Source: Plantibacter sp. ME-Dv--P-122b (GTDB lineage Bacteria; Actinomycetota; Actinomycetes; Actinomycetales; Microbacteriaceae). Taken from it: a stretch of DNA of 64,000 nt. Of this stretch, positions 61,012 to 64,000 are shown piece by piece. The translations under genes and the position numbers were made by a program. The notes under the pieces were generated by a model. The model ran no database searches. It saw nothing but the letters and a program-made list of their open reading frames with translations, and was not told where the DNA came from. The first letter of the stretch is position 1, and every line of letters starts with the position of its first letter. The stretch is taken from contig NZ_JARVSC010000001.1 in NCBI RefSeq assembly GCF_030209375.1, positions 434,001-498,000 on the forward strand. The letters are read 5' to 3'.

Positions 61012-62001
61012 ATGACGACGAAGCGCATCCTGTTCATCGGCGGCAGTGGCATCATCTCCTCGGCGTCGGTCGCCAGAGCGGTGTCGCTGGGCCATGACGT
61101 CACCGTCCTGAATCGCGGACTGTCCCACGTCCGCCCCCTCCCCGAAGAGGTCGAGCTGCTCCGCGCGGACGTGCGCGACACCGACGCGGTGACCGAGACG
61201 CTCGGCTCGCGCGAGTTCGACGTCGTGGCGCAGTTCACCGCGTTCACGCCGCCGCAGGTGCAGGCGGACATCGACCGCTTCGCCGGGCGGATCGGCCAGT
61301 ACGTGTTCATCAGCTCCGCGTCTGCCTACCAGAAGCCGCCGCAGCGCCTGCCCGTCGTGGAGTCGACGCCGCTCCGGAACCCGTTCTCCCAGTACGCCCG
61401 CGACAAGATCTCCTGCGAGGACGTCCTCGTCCACGCCTACCGCGAGCAGGGGTTCCCGGCCACGATCGTGCGCCCGTCACACACCTACGACCGGACGCTC
61501 ATCCCGACGATGGGCCGGCGCACCGACCTCGACCGCATGCGCTCGGGCAAGCCGGTGGTCGTGCACGGCGACGGGACGACCCGCTGGACCATCACCCACA
61601 CCGAGGACTTCGCGGTCGGGTTCGTCGGCCTGCTGGGTCGTCGCGACGTGCTCGGGGAGGCCTTCCACATCACGGGCGATCACGCACCGAGCTGGAACGA
61701 CATCACCCGGTGGATCGCGGAGGCGGCCGGCGTGGAGGCCGACATCGTGCACGTGCCGTCCGACGTCATCGCGAAGCTCCACCCGCCGCTCGGCCCGACG
61801 CTCCTCGGCGACAAGGCGTTCCCGATGGTCTTCGACAACACCCGCATCCGCAGTCTCGTCCCGGAGTTCCGGCCCGCCATCCCGTTCTGGGACGGCGCGG
61901 CGGAGATGGTCGCGTTCCACGACGCGAACCCGCACTGGCAGCCGGCCGAACCGGAGCTCGACGCGGCCTTCGACCGGATGGTCGCCGCCGTCGGTCACTG
62001 A
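61012..62001 (+). CDS. NAD-dependent epimerase/dehydratase family protein
   Basis: A 329-residue extended SDR: IGGSGIISSASV (9-20) is the cofactor loop, SSASAYQKPP carries the Ser/Tyr region, and PFSQYARDKISCEDVL has the Tyr and Lys pair. The C-terminal TTRWTITHTEDFAVGFVGLLG resembles nucleotide-sugar epimerases and mRNA-binding CSP41-like proteins. The promoter layout is GAGGAT (61000-61005), 6 nt, ATG. Its TGA stop lies within the first CTGAG-type repeat of the following array. Confidence 0.82.
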   Translation: MTTKRILFIGGSGIISSASVARAVSLGHDVTVLNRGLSHVRPLPEEVELLRADVRDTDAVTETLGSREFDVVAQFTAFTPPQVQADIDRFAGRIGQYVFISSASAYQKPPQRLPVVESTPLRNPFSQYARDKISCEDVLVHAYREQGFPATIVRPSHTYDRTLIPTMGRRTDLDRMRSGKPVVVHGDGTTRWTITHTEDFAVGFVGLLGRRDVLGEAFHITGDHAPSWNDITRWIAEAAGVEADIVHVPSDVIAKLHPPLGPTLLGDKAFPMVFDNTRIRSLVPEFRPAIPFWDGAAEMVAFHDANPHWQPAEPELDAAFDRMVAAVGH

Positions 62002-62113
62002 GTGGCAGTCGGTCACTGAGCGGCCTTCGGTCCCTGAGCGGCCTTCGATCCCTGAGCTTGTCGAAGGGCGCACTTCGACACTTCGACAGGCTCAGTGCGG
62101 CGCAGCTCAGGGA
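61992..62113. repeat. array of CTGAG-type repeats between convergent genes
   Basis: GGTCACTGAG at 61993 and 62010; GGTCCCTGAGCGGCCTTCG at 62029; GATCCCTGAGCTTGTCGAAG near 62047; CTTCGACAGGCTCAGTGCGG at about 62081; GCTCAGGGACC near 62105. Orientation switches about half way. The first copy contains the stop codon of the epimerase gene and the last contains the stop of the acyl-CoA ligase gene. Confidence 0.75.
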
Positions 62114-63711
62114 CCGGCGGGGGTGGCCTCCGCGGCCCGGAGGTCCTTCCGGAGGATCTTGCCCGACGCCGACTTCGGGATGGCGTCGACGAACGCCACG
62201 CGCCGGATCTTCTTGTGCGGGGCGACGCGCTCCGTGACCCAGGCCATGAGCGCCTCGGCGGCGACGTCCTGGCCCGGCTGCAGGACCACGAACGCCTTCG
62301 GCACCTCCTGGCCCTCATCGTCGAGCACCCCGATGACGGCCGCGTCGGCGATCGCCGGATGGCCGAGCAGCAGCGCCTCGAGTTCCGCCGGCGCCACCTG
62401 GTAGCCGTGGTACTTGATGAGCTCCTTCAACCGCTCGATGATGCGCACGGTGCCGTCACCGCGGACGGTCGCGATGTCGCCGGTGTGGAGGAAGCCGTCG
62501 GCCTCGAGGGTCTCGCGGGTGGCTTCCTCGTTGCCGAGGTACCCGAGCATGACGTTCGGCCCGGCGCAGAGCAGCTCGCCCGCCGCGCTCTCCTCCTCCG
62601 AGCCCTCGGCGGGGTAGTCCACTTCGGCGCCGGTCTCGGGATCGACGATCCGGCACTGCATGTTCGGGAGCGTCGTGCCGACGCTGTCGAGGGACGCCCC
62701 GTCGGCCTGGAACGCGATCGCGTGGCTGACCGGGCTGAGTTCCGTCATGCCGTAGCCCTGTCGCATCCGACAGCCGAGACGCTCCTCGACCGCCCGCCCG
62801 AGCGTCGCATCCAGGGGTGCGGCACCGGAGAAGATCGTGTGGACGCTCGAGAGGTCGAACTCGTCGACGAGCGGGTGCTTCGCGAGCGCCACCGCGATCG
62901 GCGGGGCGATGAACACGTAGCTGCAGCGGAAGTCCTGGATGATCCGGAGGAATTCAGCCAGGTCGAATCGCGGCATGGTCACGAGTGAGGCGCGCCGCGA
63001 CAGGGCGAGGTTGAGCAGCACCGTCATCCCGTAGATGTGGAAGAACGGCAGGACCGCGAGGATCCGGTCGTCGGCGACCATGCCGAGCTGCGGGATCGAC
63101 TGCTGCACGTTCGCGACGAGGTTCCGATGCGAGAGCATCACGCCCTTCGGCCGACCCGTCGTGCCGGAGGAGTAGGGCAGCACCGCCACATGCGTTGCCG
63201 GGTCGAACGAGACGTCGGGCGCGGGGAGGCGGCGCATGAGGAGGTCGCTCAGCGACGCGTGCCCCTCCGCGCCGTCGAGGACGACGACGCGGTCGGAGGG
63301 GATGCCGCAGGCGCTCGCCGCAGCCCAGGCCTGCGGGAGCAGCGGGGAGACGGTGAACAGCATCGTCGCTCCGGCGTCGCGCAGCTGCGCCTCGATCTCC
63401 TCGGCGTTGTAGAGGCCGTTCACCGTCGTCGCCGTCGCGCCCGCGCGCAGGATGCCGTGGAACACGGTCGCGAAAGCGGGCACGTTCGGCGCGTGGAGGG
63501 CGACGACGTCGCCGACCCCGATGCCGGCTGCCGCGAGGGCGCCGGCCAGGGCGTTGATCTGGCCGATGAGCTGTCTATAGCTCGTCTCCGCGCCGGTCGT
63601 GCCGTCGCGGAGGGCGATGCGGTCGAGGTCGCTCGGGGCGATGCCGCCGAACAGGGTGTCGTAGACGCTCAGGTCGGGGATCTCGACGTCGGGATGCGGG
63701 CTGGTGAACAC
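62107..63711 (-). CDS. AMP-dependent acyl-CoA synthetase (4-coumarate--CoA ligase-like)
   Basis: A 534-residue adenylate-forming enzyme that activates a carboxylic acid to its CoA thioester. YSSGTTGRPKG (180-190) is motif A3, RQGYGMTELSP motif A5, LHTGDIA A7, ERLKELIKYHGYQVAPAELE A8 and SASGKILRKDL (A10) carries the catalytic Lys near residue 521. It resembles 4-coumarate--CoA ligases and actinobacterial fatty acyl-CoA ligases; the true substrate is not clear. The start is a GTG at 63711 with GAAGGAG 8 nt upstream. Confidence 0.88.
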   Translation of the reverse strand: MFTSPHPDVEIPDLSVYDTLFGGIAPSDLDRIALRDGTTGAETSYRQLIGQINALAGALAAAGIGVGDVVALHAPNVPAFATVFHGILRAGATATTVNGLYNAEEIEAQLRDAGATMLFTVSPLLPQAWAAASACGIPSDRVVVLDGAEGHASLSDLLMRRLPAPDVSFDPATHVAVLPYSSGTTGRPKGVMLSHRNLVANVQQSIPQLGMVADDRILAVLPFFHIYGMTVLLNLALSRRASLVTMPRFDLAEFLRIIQDFRCSYVFIAPPIAVALAKHPLVDEFDLSSVHTIFSGAAPLDATLGRAVEERLGCRMRQGYGMTELSPVSHAIAFQADGASLDSVGTTLPNMQCRIVDPETGAEVDYPAEGSEEESAAGELLCAGPNVMLGYLGNEEATRETLEADGFLHTGDIATVRGDGTVRIIERLKELIKYHGYQVAPAELEALLLGHPAIADAAVIGVLDDEGQEVPKAFVVLQPGQDVAAEALMAWVTERVAPHKKIRRVAFVDAIPKSASGKILRKDLRAAEATPAGP

Positions 63712-63771
63712 GAGTGATCTCCTTCGAACACCGGTGATGGTGGAGTGAGTCTATCCACGCCGGGTGCTCGT

Positions 63772-63777
63772 TAGGCT
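63772..63777 (+). promoter_or_regulatory. -10 hexamer of the HAD-type gene
   Basis: TAGGCT, 6 nt, then GTG at 63784: leaderless. Confidence 0.6.
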
Positions 63778-63783
63778 GAACCC

Positions 63784-64000
63784 GTGAACGCGTCCCGCCC
63801 CATCCTCGGTCTCCTACTCGACGTCGACGGCCCCATCGCCAGTCCGATCACCCGGACGATCAACCTCCCGAGCATCGCGGAGGACCTCGCGACGCTCGCG
63901 AACGCCGGGGTCCCGATCGCCTTCAACACCGGGAGGAGCGACGCGTTCCTCCGTGAGGTGGTCGTCCCGCCGCTCCTGGCCGCCGGGCTCGCGGACGACG
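63784..64000 (+). CDS. HAD-superfamily hydrolase, partial (3' cut by window end)
   Basis: Only the first 72 codons are visible. [16 protein letters not shown] (Asp13/Asp15) is a HAD motif I (DxD), and IAFNTGRSD matches motif II with its Thr. These resemble Cof-type or sugar-phosphate phosphatases. The leaderless promoter supports the GTG start. Length, cap type and product cannot be judged. Confidence 0.65.
   Translation, partial: MNASRPILGLLLDVDGPIASPITRTINLPSIAEDLATLANAGVPIAFNTGRSDAFLREVVVPPLLAAGLADD

Overview
This is a high-GC chromosomal stretch from an actinobacterium, most likely a Microbacteriaceae. The evidence is the block ppa/tilS/hpt/ftsH/folE-P-B-K/DUF3180/PH/PH/DUF2520/lysS, two DUF7882-type small proteins, a Ser-tRNA with encoded CCA, and many genes whose start codon lies 6-7 nt after a TANNNT -10 hexamer (leaderless transcripts). 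I cannot name a genus.

Layout. 1-12.7 kb is housekeeping: pyrophosphatase divergent from tilS and hpt, then ftsH, a tightly coupled folate operon (folE, folP, folB, folK), membrane and PH-domain genes translationally coupled to it, a DUF2520 oxidoreductase, a convergent DoxX gene where panC might be expected, and lysS. 12.7-25 kb holds small membrane proteins, a cardiolipin synthase, a 1176-aa surface protein with a C-terminal LAVTG sorting signal, a baeRF-type protein, clpC, an exopolyphosphatase and a glucose-6-phosphate dehydrogenase paralogue. 25-34 kb holds an N-acetylglutamate synthase, a 1638-aa secreted nuclease/5'-nucleotidase with an LSKTG anchor, radA and tRNA-Ser(CGA). 34-50 kb is a mosaic of small single-gene units (lipoprotein, maleylpyruvate isomerase-like, GNAT, MazG-like, DUF1653, SRPBCC, alditol oxidase, pentapeptide repeat, zinc-ribbon SDR, SNF2 helicase, CPA1 antiporter, a small NPG-repeat protein).

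51-59 kb (minus strand) is the most interesting region. It is a compact, partly overlapping operon: GtrA-like flippase, BcsA-like GT2 glycosyltransferase, GT39-type transferase, DUF4397 secreted protein, GH8 (BcsZ-like) hydrolase and a lipoprotein class F-like sortase, with a polyprenol-phosphate mannosyltransferase just downstream. Together these look like a machine that makes, trims and attaches a surface glycan. The two large proteins with sorting signals elsewhere in the window are possible sortase clients.

59.4-64 kb carries a second DUF7882 gene, two SDR/epimerase genes, a 57-aa membrane protein, an acyl-CoA ligase and the start of a HAD-type gene cut by the window edge.

Two intergenic repeat families stand out. 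One is a large GC-rich nested palindrome (four loci). The other is the CTGAGCYTGTCGAAG-type short repeat, in which copies carry the stop codons of two convergent genes. No CRISPR, IS element, prophage or rRNA was seen.
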